Under the pieces are notes generated by a model. It ran no database searches. It had not been told where the DNA came from and saw only the letters and a list, made by a program, of their open reading frames with translations. Position numbers and translations under genes: made by a program. Positions 46,319 to 57,049 of a stretch of DNA of 64,000 nucleotides are shown piece by piece. Source of the stretch: Tubiluchus corallicola (Eukaryota; Priapulida; Priapulimorpha; Priapulimorphida; Tubiluchidae); contig JAQGDQ010000714.1 in NCBI GenBank assembly GCA_030141605.1, forward strand, positions 1 through 64,000, given 5' to 3'. The first letter of the stretch is position 1; every line of letters begins with the position of its first letter.

Positions 46319-46437
46319 AGCTTACAGCACCTGGTATTCCTAGGTGGTCACCCATCCAAGTACTAGCCAGGCCGTAGGTTGCTTAACTTCGGTGATCAGA
46401 CGAGAACCGGTGTTTTCAACGTGATTTGGCCATAGTA
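46319..46437 (-). ncRNA. 5S rRNA-derived sequence (head of retroposon)
   Basis: Minus strand: CTATGGCCAAATCACGTTGA, ACACCGGTTCTCGTCTGATC, ACCGAAGTTAAGCAACCTAC, GGCCTGGCTAGTACTTGGAT, GGGTGACCACCTAGGAATAC, CAGGTGCTGTAAGCTTG. Nearly full-length metazoan 5S rRNA with box A and box C of the internal promoter intact. The T-run terminator expected right after a 5S gene is missing; instead the sequence continues into the retroposon body. So I read it as a 5S-derived SINE head, not a working 5S gene. Confidence 0.88.
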
Positions 46438-46724
46438 CAGCAATATTATATCACCTAAAATCTAGAATATCAATTAAGCCCTGCATGCTAAAAGTCTCAC
46501 CTTTATGCTATATAGAGAATCAAGTGCCATGATGTCACGTCAACACTTTCCCGTAATTAAGTAAATTGCTCCATTTGGAAACCAGACAATTTACACGCAA
46601 TCATATATAACTTATCTCAGCTGAGGCAACATTCATCGTTACATCAATGGCGTGATAATTGGTATTACTGTCAACTTCACTACACAGGTAACTAAGGCTG
46701 CAGATTTTACTTTGAAGTTTCATC

Positions 46725-46980
46725 TCAAACAGTTACTCAACTCACATGACTCATTTCAAACAGTTACTCACATGAGTCATCTCATACAGTTACTCACATG
46801 AGTTATTTCAAAAAGTTACTCACGAGTCATCTCAAAGATTACTCACATGAGTCATCTCAAACAGTTACTCACATGAGTCATCTCAAACAGCTACTTACAT
46901 GAGTCATTTCAAACAGTTACTCACATGAGTCATCTCAAACAGCTACTCACACGAGTCAATTCAAACAGTCACACGAGTTG
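46725..46980. repeat. ~26-bp minisatellite
   Basis: About ten units of GAGTCATCTCAAACAGTTAC then TCACAT, with TTTCA and CTACT variants and two units shortened. It lies beside the 5S-headed element with no visible relation. Confidence 0.9.
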
Positions 46981-47339
46981 TAGCAGTAAGTAAACCTTCA
47001 TTTTCAGCTTTTTCAACTTCAATACGACACAGATGACAGCACGCCCCGCGATGTATAATTGTATATTAACACCAGTCTGATAAAATTACAAATTCACGTG
47101 CTCACAATAACATTTGCATGCCAACCACAATATTAATCACTTTACATCATGAAGCTCGTGATGACGAAAATGAAAGATTCAGCACCGTATTTCGATAAGC
47201 ACAGAATGAATGTCATAGCATCAGTCCACGTGTTAATAACAGAGAGGCATAAACGCCTCAATTTAAATAGTAAACATGCTATTCAAGATTCTGAAATATA
47301 TCGTAACTTTGTTAACACCGGCCAAAATTCATATAGGTT

Positions 47340-47755
47340 TTACACGTCAAATGTAGACACAGGAAAGTTCAAATGTGACTTAGGTAAGTCAAATGTAGAT
47401 GCATTACTTTGAATAAATCGGTAATTAAGTTATTTAAGTGCAAATTAGAAAAAGATAAACCAAAGACAGTGCACCTATTAGTAGACCTATAACGTTGTTA
47501 TTTTAACTTAGGAGCAATTATTAAATTGAAATTAAAGAAGATTAAATTTAACATCCTTAAACTTTAACACCTATGCACATTTGAGATACCAACGTCACAT
47601 TTGACTTGACATGTGTCTACATTTGACTTACCAAAAGCGCTCAAGATTTCTTGAAAGCCATTGTTAACACATTTGAACTACCAAAGTCTACATTTGAGTT
47701 ACCAATACACATTTGAATTGCCTAAATCTGCATTTGAGTTAACATTTGACATGTA
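47340..47755. repeat. Scattered ACATTTGACTTACC-like motif, two orientations
   Basis: TCAAATGTAGACAC, TCAAATGTGACTTAGG and GTAAGTCAAATGTAGATG at 47348-47402 are the reverse complements of the type repeated at 47578-47755 (ACATTTGACTTGACATGTG, CTACATTTGACTTACC, ACATTTGAACTACC, ACATTTGAGTTACC). Spacing is irregular. Confidence 0.7.
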
Positions 47756-48282
47756 AAACCTATAGAATTCGCCTAGCACAACTTCCAACGCGTCGTCCTC
47801 TGAAACTGTCAGAAGCATCAACACAGCTTTTCCACACAGTTGAAACCAAAGTCAACGTCACCAACATCCACACACTGCTAACAATGGCGCGGCATGGTCT
47901 CTTGTAGCTAAAACCTTTGAAGACTACAAACACAGTGAGAGGCAACAGAGGCTTCAGTTCTGCAGGCAGACAGTGAATCTGTACACTGAAGCCACACAGC
48001 CCGGGTTGCACTGATCTATCCCTTCCCAGGAATTGATCCGACAGCATTAAGAATCAAGAAGCGATTCACTCGAGCAGATCTTTGAGTATCAGCCGCTGAA
48101 CGGAACAACAACCGTCGACCAGGATTGTGCTGTAGTAATGTAGAAGCGAATCTTGACGATGATAATTGATGTAGACGATTCATGTGGTTGTAGCATGCGT
48201 ATAAATGCGTGAATGCAATGACTGATAGCTGGGTACTCATACAAACGTAAGGCAAGTAGACAAAAATTCAAAGCTTCAACAA

Positions 48283-48885
48283 CTAACCTGAGAAAAACTT
48301 TAAAATTCCCAATCATTGAAGCACACAAAGAATATTTTACTCTGCTTTTTATATTCAAATACGTTAACAACATCAGCAAACCATTCCAGAATAAAATAGT
48401 TACCTTTTTTCCAAATCCTATCGTTAATTCCAGAACAAGCAATCTAAAACAAATTAGGACAAATACTCACTATGGAACGAACTCTGTAATCAAGCAAGCA
48501 ATTCTACTTTGGAATTCTCTATCATTACAGGTTAAACAAATCAAGTCCCTATCAGCATTTAAAACAAAATTAAAATCACTAATATTAACCAGATATGAAA
48601 TACCATCACACCAGTACGACAACATACACACTAATTCAGAATTCATATTTCCACGGCCATATTAGTTAAATCATAATTTTTTTCATTTTTTGTGCATAGT
48701 TGTAAATATGTTTGATTTTATTCGTCGTTACTTTCCATTACTGCACAGTAGTTTAGATTGCACTGACGCATTTGCCTTTAGCAGTGTAAGTTTTTATTAA
48801 CTAACACTGATTGATCATCTCTGTAAAGTTTTTATCAGTGATTATCAATGTATTTTAATGGCAAATAAAGATTATATATATATAA
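48283..48885 (+). mobile_element. LINE 3' end with intact C-terminal frame
   Basis: Open frame to TAG at 48663-48665 reads RKTLKFPIIEAHKEYFTLLF, SNLKQIRTNTHYGTNSVIKQ, AILLWNSLSLQVKQIKSLSA, FKTKLKSLILTRYEI. This is the post-RT domain of CR1/L2-type LINEs without breaks (the R-x-T-x-x-G...W-N-S-L...I-K-S-L-S-x-F-K pattern). The 3' UTR has TTGCACTGACGCATTTGCCT and ends ATGGCAAATAAAGATTATAT, matching the minus-strand ends at 14128 and 22203. The least decayed member of that family here. Confidence 0.85.
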
Positions 48886-48889
48886 GATG

Positions 48890-50025
48890 CAAATGGCCTG
48901 TGTAGATTACTTAATAATGTCTGTTAATTATTCGTTATGTATACATTTCCTTATAGCAATATTCCACTTAAGACAGGTTATAATGTGTATGCTGGTCAAT
49001 TACTTAGGTACTCGAGGTTATATTCAAGTAATTAGGCGTTTTTTGGTGAGGGCAGCTAGGTCGAACAGGGGTTACTCTACGACGAGTCTTCTTCAATCTT
49101 GTGAAAATCTTGTTTTTTAAAAGTCGCCGTTTCCTTTTATTTAAGTTCGGTTGCTATTCAGTTAAGCAAGTGGCTGTTGTCTGGACGTGATTCTGGTGAT
49201 TTTGCCCAGCCTTTTGTCACTTTATGGTCAAGTTGTAGGAGCCCCCTCTCTTTTTTTGTCATTGTTGTAATTGGTTTATGTTGATGTGTGTTCTGTAGTT
49301 ATCACGTTAACATCTACAGTTGGGTAATCAGCGTGACTGGGTCTCTATGAAGAATTTCTGAAGGTAAATTGCTAAGACATCAGCATAGGTAGAATACAGG
49401 TGACTTTATTTATAAATCATTAACAACACGTGCTTATTCAATCTCTGACAGCCAACTGACCAGGTAAGTTTTTCCATGAAGCAAGGAAGCCAGCAATTCA
49501 ATGAAAGGTAAATCTTATGCATACTAGTTCAAGGTTGAAAGTTTAGACTGTATATAAAGAAATAGACTTATTTTACAGCTGAAATTACTTGTGTGGGATT
49601 TTTAATGTTTCAACAAGAGAATGTAACAATATGACATAATAAATAAAAAATAATGACATATGGCATAATAATAAAAAATAAAATCAAGAAATTGTGAGCT
49701 TCACGACAGTCTCTGCCAGTAGAGCTTGAAGACAGTGAGTAGGGACCGGAATCTGAATCTTTCACGGGGCCTCACCTGACGACCCTTTTCCTTTGGTGGT
49801 AATTTCGCACGCATGTGGACGTTGCAGAGTGTTTGATTTACAGTTGCTTGTCTCTTTTCGTTGTTTGTAGGTGGCGCTCATGTCATTCGAGTTTTATTAC
49901 AAATGGTAGCCTGGGTTGGTTTCAAACTCACTTAACTGTTGTATTTGTGCTTAATATGGACACCTCCGAAATAAACTCGCTGAAATGAATTGGCCAGCAA
50001 AACTATAAATCACTATTATATACCG
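48890..50025. other. No feature recognised
   Basis: Contains only short frames (one of 77 codons at 48887) and GC-moderate text at 49720-49830 that shows no splice sites or RNA gene. Confidence 0.45.
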
Positions 50026-50032
50026 TATTTTC

Positions 50033-50477
50033 CCGTGTATAAGAGACCCTTTTTTGCTCAGAATTTTCACTTTAAAAATAGGGGGTCTCTTATACATGGG
50101 AGTAAGTCTTTTCAATAAGATGCATAAATTGTGACACTAATGATTTTAAAGAAATAAGTGCTCTACAACTGTTTTGCGTGTCGCGTTCGACTATGAAGCG
50201 GTTGTAAGCAATACAAGCATCGTGACACAGGCATTATCTCCTCGTTTTCTCTTTTCCTGTTACAGGTTTGCAGGTACGCACTTTAATATATACCAGTACT
50301 CTTTTTCTACAACACATTAACTGGTTTTATTTTGTTTTCAGTACCGCACTGAGTTGAAAAAAGTTGTACTTTACCCTCTAAAAATGTCCGTCTGAAAAAA
50401 CTTTTTTCCAGAATTTTTGCCTAAAAATTGAAGGGGTCTCTTATACACAAGGGTCTCTTATACACGGGAAAATACGG
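50033..50477. mobile_element. TA-flanked MITE, long inverted termini
   Basis: Left end CCGTATTTTCCCGTGTATAA then GAGACCC; right end GGGTCTCTTATACACGGGAA then AATACGG: 27-bp inverted repeats, perfect by eye. TA on both sides (50031-50032, 50478-50479). A secondary copy of the motif lies inside each end (GGGGGTCTCTTATACATGGG; AAGGGGTCTCTTATACACAA). No transposase, so non-autonomous; TA target suggests Tc1/mariner-type mobilisation. Confidence 0.88.
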
Positions 50478-50591
50478 TAGTTCACGTGGATACCTCATTC
50501 AGTAAGAAGGCTCTATAAGACAATAACTTCTTGCTTAATAAATCAGTGAAGGGGACAATGGAATAAGCCAACAAAGCAAGAAAATGCGAAG

Positions 50592-50664
50592 ATGATTCCT
50601 GGATTTGAACCAGCGACTTTTAGAATACAAGTTGAATACCAACACCACTAGACAGCACAATCTC
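50592..50664 (-). ncRNA. tRNA-like segment
   Basis: Minus strand: GCTGTCTAGTGGTGTTGG (A-box-like) and GCTGGTTCAAATCCAGGAAT (B box with a T-arm-like stem). The usual anticodon arm is not clean. Probably tRNA-derived SINE or pseudogene. Confidence 0.45.
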
Positions 50665-50847
50665 TTGCTATTAAAGTAAGTCGTAAAAATTTACTTCCTA
50701 ACAGCTGCCCAACCACTAATCACTTTTTTGGCATAAAAAACAGAAAATAAGATGTTGTTTGATGAATGTAATGGTAATCAACGAGGTTAAACTAGAAATT
50801 GCAGGTGTCCAAATTGCAAGTGTAAGATAAAACCAAAAAGCTTGGAC

Positions 50848-51030
50848 TCAAGTCAACTCACCTGGAGGTAAAGCAATGAAAACGAAACATGACACTTGTC
50901 ATTTAAACTTAAACTATCAGCTACAGAAAAAGGTTGGACTCAAGTCAACTCACCTGAAGGTAAAGCGATGAAAACAAAACATGACACTTATCATTTAAAC
51001 TTAAACTATCAGCTACAGAAAAAGGTGTCC
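50848..51030. repeat. ~82-bp tandem duplication
   Basis: GGACTCAAGTCAACTCACCT...ATTTAAACTTAAACTATCAG occurs twice in direct repeat, ending in GCTACAGAAAAAGG. Confidence 0.88.
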
Positions 51031-51496
51031 CTGCAAGTGTAAATTCATTCTTAAGGTAAAGCCAATTCAATAGGCGTGAAGAAGCCATAGAAATTAGTGA
51101 TGAAAGTGAAACTATGGCTGCTGAAATGAAAATGACAACTGGCTGTCGAAGTGTAGCTATTTACACTGATAAAAAACTTCTGGGTTCACATAATAGGAAG
51201 GAAAAATGCAGCGTGGGTGAAAGTGTGGTACGAGTACCTCCTAGGACTTTGACTGACATGTAGAAGTAGGCGTGTCAATTCAACAAAAGAGATGAAGCCA
51301 ATGAGATTAATGTTAATCACAAATGGGAAGCCAGAAAAGAAAAAGTGGAAATTAATTTAGCAAACTTTGTGAAACAGCAGAGGAAATGGACTAAACCATC
51401 TCCCCAGGGAAGCTGCGCAGATGAAAAATTGGTACTATCAAAGCAACACTCACAGTAAATTCACAGTATGTCACAGTCGTTAAAATACAATAAGCT

Positions 51497-51961
51497 TTAA
51501 CCCTTTCATACCTGTTGTATCCCGTGGGATACGAGAATATTTTCTACCTTTAAAATTAATAAAATTTTAAAACTGACAGTTATTCGATCAGTTAATAGTT
51601 ATTTTGATTTAAGCCAATAACAATGGACTAAAAATGGTGATAAAATGGCAAACTAGAAAATCTACATAGCATAAAAAACTGCTCAAGGTACAGTAGTTTA
51701 GAGGTGACTTTGTACAGATCAGCATAGCATGCATAATAAATGTCTTAAATACTTTAAAAAATTATCAGCAGTTGCAAAATGAAGCACATTTTATGCTTCC
51801 ATTGAATCCCAATGTATCCCGTGGGATACAGGCTATATTTAGCACGCGGGCACAGGTAGAAAAAATTATTATTATGTGTAAACAAGATGGACATACTGAA
51901 CAAAAGTACCAAGCCAAAAAATTTTTTCTTATTAAAAAAAATTTGGGACTGAAAGGGTTAA
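51497..51961. mobile_element. piggyBac-like MITE, copy 2
   Basis: TTAA on both sides, ends CCCTTTCATACC and GGGACTGAAAGGG as in 25479-25901. The first ~250 bases are nearly identical to copy 1; the interior from about 51765 differs and includes the palindrome GTATCCCGTGGGATAC and a different 130-bp filler. No transposase. Confidence 0.85.
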
Positions 51962-52054
51962 TAGTATCGAAACGGCATTTCAGTACGTTGATAAACTTAA
52001 TAGGAAAATTAAAACATTTAGTGTTCAACTGAATATAATAAAATATCTAGATTA

Positions 52055-52445
52055 AGGGTGAGCATCGAACGCTCGAATTCGATTCGAACGAATTTTTTTA
52101 GTTCGAACTCGATTCGAATCCAGAACTATAGATTCGAATAATTCAGCACTTCAATCACACATGTTCCTTATCACTAAAACGATTGAAACATCATGCAATT
52201 AGCATAATTTAGCTGTAATTTCTGCACACAATTTTAAACTGGTCGTTTTATTGCAGAACAAAGTCTAGTGATACGCATGATCTTTGTAAGACCAGTTTTT
52301 ACTGGTGGTTCGAAAACTTGTTCGAAAATCTTTCAATCTCAATTCGAATTCGAAACACTGAAGTTCGGTTCGATTCGAATTCGAAAGTCACAAATTCGGT
52401 TCGATTCGCGAATTCGCTTTCTGGTAGAGAATGCTCACCCCTAAT
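52055..52445. mobile_element. hAT-like MITE rich in TTCGAA
   Basis: Ends AAGGGTGAGCATCGAACG and ATGCTCACCCCTAA are inverted; TCTAGATT flanks both sides, fitting an 8-bp target duplication. A/TAGGGGTGAGCA-type ends and 8-bp duplications are typical of hAT elements. The interior is full of TTCGAA/ATTCGAAT words on both sides, which form large foldbacks. A second copy starts at 63714. Confidence 0.75.
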
Positions 52446-52875
52446 CTAGATTACTTTTACCTCTGTCCTCCTTGGCTCAGCTAAGTACACCCATAGATGG
52501 ACGATAAACTAAATGCTTAAGGACGACAAATGTCCCTTTCCGCTGAAACATGACACATGCCTAATCAGTTTTAAGAACATTTACAGCCAAAATCATACAT
52601 GCTACTTCTATTACTCTGACGCAATTTTTGCCCTTCTCAGTTGCAATGAAATGTAAAAATAATTATGTTGAATTTTAACTGCTATTGAAAAAAATAAAGT
52701 TGAATTGAAATTGACAGACGATGAAGATCACGAGAGAAAAGTTTTGCCTTTGTATTTAATGTCCATACAACTTCTGTTCCCAAAAATCAAACCAAAGCCG
52801 ACATGCAGAAATACCCAGATCTTTTATGCGAAATAAAATCACGTGGATAGAGTAATAAAAGATTAATTAGTCCAA

Positions 52876-53135
52876 AATCACGTGGTTTTGTATGTAAGAA
52901 TTTTTTTGTGTGCCGGTAAAGCGTCTTTCCTTTCTGCTAAGATCTTGATAATAATGTCTACTTCAGGTGGATTATGAGACTTTTCGAATTTTTTTCTTAA
53001 GGATTTTCTCGGGATGCTGCCAACTGGCGTTATTATGCTCCTCATTAGCTGCTGCTGCAACTTGTCTTTCATCCCAGGGGATTTGTAAGCTCTCAGAGTG
53101 ATCATTGATGATAAGCGACGTGACGTTTTTCCATA
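52876..53135 (-). CDS. Candidate terminal exon, unidentified
   Basis: Minus-strand frame reading CKEYGKTSRRLSSMITLRAY, then KSPGMKDKLQQQLMRSIITP and ILAERKDALPAHKKILTYK, with a stop at 52878. Basic, protein-like composition. An acceptor-like AG precedes it but no partner exon was found, and a second frame (VTSLIINDHSESLQIPWDE) overlaps. I do not recognise a family. Confidence 0.25.
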
Positions 53136-53364
53136 TTCTTTGCAGGCTTATTCTAAATCTTGTCTGTCACGTGCGGTAGATTTTCTCCAGGAAATTTGAG
53201 TCGAAATAAATTTACGAATTGCGACGTGGAGTAAAGTAGCTAAGATGGCGTACACGCTGTAAAGCATGACAGCTTCATTGAACACTTGTCCTATTGTCAC
53301 TGACGCAAAAGTTTAAATGTTGCTGATTAAATGACTGTTTTACGGGGTCATCGTATCTGAGATT

Positions 53365-54135
53365 ATTGATATGGCACGTGGAAATGTATCTCAGTTTTAC
53401 TTGATATGGCACATGTATATATAACTTTGGAAATGTGTCTATCTTTTATTTGATGGCACATGTACACATAACTTTGGAAATGTGTCTATCTTTTATTTGA
53501 TATTTCACATGTATATGTAACTTTGGAAATGTGTCTACCTTTTATTTGATATGGCACATGTACACATAACTTTGGAAAAGTATCTATCTTTTATTTGATA
53601 TGGCACATGTATACATAACTTTGGAAATGTATCTACCTTTTATTTGATAAGGCACATGTATACATAATTTTGGAAAAGTGTCTATCTTTTATTTGATATG
53701 GCACATGTACACATAACTTTGGAAATGGGTCTATCTTTTATTTGATATTTCACATGTATACATAACTTTGGAAATGTGTCTATCTTTTATTTGATATTTC
53801 ACATGTATACATAACTTTGGAAATGTATCTACCTTTTATTTGATATGGCACATGTATACATAACTTTGGAAATGTATCTACGTTTTATTTGATGTGGCAC
53901 ATGTATACATAACTTTGGAAAAGTGTCTATCTTTCATTTGATATGGCACATGTACACATAACTTTGGAAATGTGTCTATCTTTTATTTGATATGGCACAT
54001 GTATACATAACTTTGGAAATGTATGTAGCTTTTATTTGATATGGAACATGTATACATAACTTTGGAAATGTATCTACCTTTTATTTGATATGGAACATGT
54101 ATACAAAACTTTGGAAATGTATCTACATTTTGTTT
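53365..54135. repeat. 49-bp minisatellite
   Basis: About sixteen units of CACATGTATACATAACTTTG then GAAATGTATCTACCTTTTAT and TTGATATGG. Variants (ATTTCACATG, GGAACATG, AAAAGTGTC) alternate without an obvious higher order. Confidence 0.93.
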
Positions 54136-54837
54136 GATCTTTAAAGAAAATAACAAGTCGCTTCTTTACCACGTTGGGTTTATTTTACTGCTACCACTTA
54201 AATTTTGAAAAATACAACAAAAAAAAATTGTAAAAAACTGTCTATAAAGCATAAAGTGAATTTGCTCCAAAGTTAACTGATACAATAATGAATGAATTTA
54301 ATGCAAAAAACTATGTATACTACAACTGTACAGTGATTGCCGCAATTTACTTAAAATTTGTGACGTAACTGGTGGACTTCGTGACTTTATGTAAGCGCAT
54401 CGCAGCTTTCAGTAAGCGTGCACTGCTTAAACTAATTCGAACTTCTAAAGCTTACCCAATATCAGTTCAAAAATATCACAAAATCGGCTATCTAATTTTT
54501 TTTGTAAAAACTTATACTTTTGACAGAAATTGACAACGTGCTGCCTTCAGACGATAAATGACGACACTGGTGGAAGAATGGCCGTTCGAAAATTGAAGCG
54601 TGAAATAATCGCGCCTTGAAAAATGAATTTAAAGGTGATTTTACTAATTACAAGAGGAGCTTATCATACTTTCGTTATTAAATACCAGTGCCGGATTTAG
54701 GTTTAATCTAAATAAGTTACATTTTAGAGCCTCACAATCTCAATGAGACCTCAAGAAGATTCCAGATTGGGTTTTATACTCATTTCTGTAATTGAGTAAT
54801 ATTTCAGCCATAAAACAATATCACTTTGCTAGTAAAT

Positions 54838-55145
54838 AATTAAAGGAAGACCGGACGATTGTTTGGACTCAATCTAATTTTAATTTACTGTCCAAAATAT
54901 ACATTTTCTGGCCTATAAAGGTTAACAATTGTTTCTTATATTTGAATAATTAGCTTGGAAAGTTAATTAACGGCAACCGAACACAGTTATTGGTTACATC
55001 AGAAACTAACCAGAGTTTGTGCAATGGCAGGCATCTTCCCTTGTGCGTCAAGCTCGTTTGCGCACGTGTTACTGTTTAAACGCATGATGTCACGAAAATG
55101 AGCTCTACATCGTATGACGTCAGAAACTAACACTCCTGTTCGTGA
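54838..55145 (+). repeat. Dispersed ~320-bp repeat, copy B
   Basis: Collinear with 43655-43960 (AAGGAAGACCGGACGATTG...GCAACCGAACACAGTTATTG...GACGTCAGAAACTAACACT), differing by substitutions and small indels. Confidence 0.82.
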
Positions 55146-55399
55146 TCGTGCTTATCACGGTACCGCCTTCTATTTGTCGACCACGCGAATGTGACAAAAA
55201 GCGTCGTTGCCAATCTTAGTAGATTCACTGAGCCGCGCGTAGTTGTGAAAGTTTAACAAAATTTGAATATCCGAGGCAATTATTATTTAATCTAAACTTT
55301 GATTCAAAAAAAACTATTGTAGTTTTCAATATTCTAGAACATTCTTTATTCTGAACTCGTGTTTACACAATCATCCGGTTTTTCTTTAAAAGGCATATA

Positions 55400-55403
55400 T
55401 GTT

Positions 55404-55458
<55 letters not shown>
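55400..55458. repeat. (TA)n microsatellite
   Basis: TA repeats with one CATA interruption. No element end was identified beside it. Confidence 0.95.
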
Positions 55459-55461
<3 letters not shown>

Positions 55462-55892
55462 GGTTTTCTGGGACCAGCTGGCGTAATTTTAAAAAAGAGG
55501 GTTTAAGGGCTTTATATAACTTAGGACCTCACCAAGTCTAAATCTGGCACTGCTAGATCCTATCCGATCCAAAAAATTTCACGAACACTGAAATAAGCCT
55601 AACTCATCAGAAAAGTTTGCTCTTTCCTTTAACACACTGTTTCATATGCAAAACAAAGAACTGGTGGGAAATGCGTTTTATGACTGCCGCCTACCTTCAC
55701 TTACAGTGTGTTTTAGTTCGAGTGAAAACACGGCAATTTCACGGAAGAATCATAAAACAGGGAAAATTTCGCTTCGTCAAACACAAAAGTGCATGCAGAA
55801 CAGAGATAAGCAAGAAAATTGCATTGAGGTCGAGCCGTGGAGACTCACATCACCATGAAATACACAAAATGAATAAGAAAACATGGCAAGGT

Positions 55893-55965
55893 AGATTTGA
55901 ACCTGTCACCTCTATAGCGACAAGGAAAAAATCGGTGCATTGGGTTACTAAATTCCCACTATTTG
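55893..55965 (-). ncRNA. tRNA-like segment, weak
   Basis: Minus strand GACAGGTTCAAATCTACC is B-box-like (GGTTCAAATC); AGTAACCCAATGCACC lies where an A box would be but matches poorly. Confidence 0.3.
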
Positions 55966-56082
55966 CACGACTGTAAATCGACTGTTTTTTTCTTTGGGCT
56001 GCTTACCTCTGGAATGCTTTATCAGCAAACTGTTTCCCTGCAAACTACACGTGCTTGAAGAGAAAACTAAATTGATACTACC

Positions 56083-56260
56083 AAATTAGTAGTAGTAGTA
56101 GTAGTAGTAAAATCTTTATTTGCCATTTTAATTGACTTACTACCAGATATCATTTCATCTGAATCTGTATCCATACGTTTCTATTGTGACAATTACATTG
56201 GCTAGGCAACAGCGAGTTTGGTTACTAAATGGAATGGTGACCGGCATGAAAACTGCTTAG
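56083..56260 (-). mobile_element. LINE 3' end with AGT tail, fragment
   Basis: AGTAGTAGTAGTAGTAGTA followed by AAATCTTTATTTGCCATTTT, the 3' terminus of the CTTTATTTGCCAT family in minus orientation, here with a trinucleotide tail in place of TA. Confidence 0.6.
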
Positions 56261-56289
56261 TTGGTTTCAGCTGCCGGGTATTGAGTACG

Positions 56290-56698
56290 CGGAAAATAAC
56301 ATGAGACAGTATTTAGAAGGTATGCAAACCCCAACTCATCTGTTGTTTGAATGTAGATTCATAAATAGCGTTAAAGGAGAAAACTGTGTAAGTGTTTTAC
56401 AGCAGGAGGTTATTAATTATATGTTAATTAGTCATCATAATTTGATTTTAATTAATTTTGCTAATATTTCGTTAGATAATTTTATTTTGTCACAACCTAA
56501 CGGGATTATATGTTGTAGATAACTGATGTCAATGGCAGTTAAGCAGGTAATGATAATACAATGTTATCATAGCTATTTTGTAAATTGTTTAAAATGATAT
56601 GTAAATACTGTTAACTGTTATAGCCCTGCAAATAGAGGGCAGAAATATATATATATGTACACCTGTATATGCTCATATGCTCAAAATAAAGAGTTCTA
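56290..56698 (+). mobile_element. LINE 3' end (C-terminus plus tail)
   Basis: Plus frame 56301-56522: RQYLEGMQTPTHLLFECRFI. The E-T-P-x-H-L-L-x-x-C block is the zinc-binding C-terminus of CR1/Jockey-type LINEs. 3' UTR with GCCCTGCAAATAGAGG, shared with 59078, then CTCAAAATAAAGAGTTCTAA running into the trinucleotide array. Confidence 0.75.
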
Positions 56699-57045
<347 letters not shown>

Positions 57046-57049
57046 GTCA

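Noticed and set aside
46319-46437. Functional 5S rRNA gene
   Set aside because: No T-run terminator follows and the sequence continues into a retroposon body that has other copies.
47760-48047. Minus frame of 95 residues with hydrophobic stretches, possible receptor exon
   Set aside because: No family pattern recognised, no convincing splice sites, and the opposite strand is equally open in part.
48016-48442. Minus-strand frames of 79-117 residues
   Set aside because: They lie antisense to the clear plus-strand LINE C-terminal frame ending at 48665.
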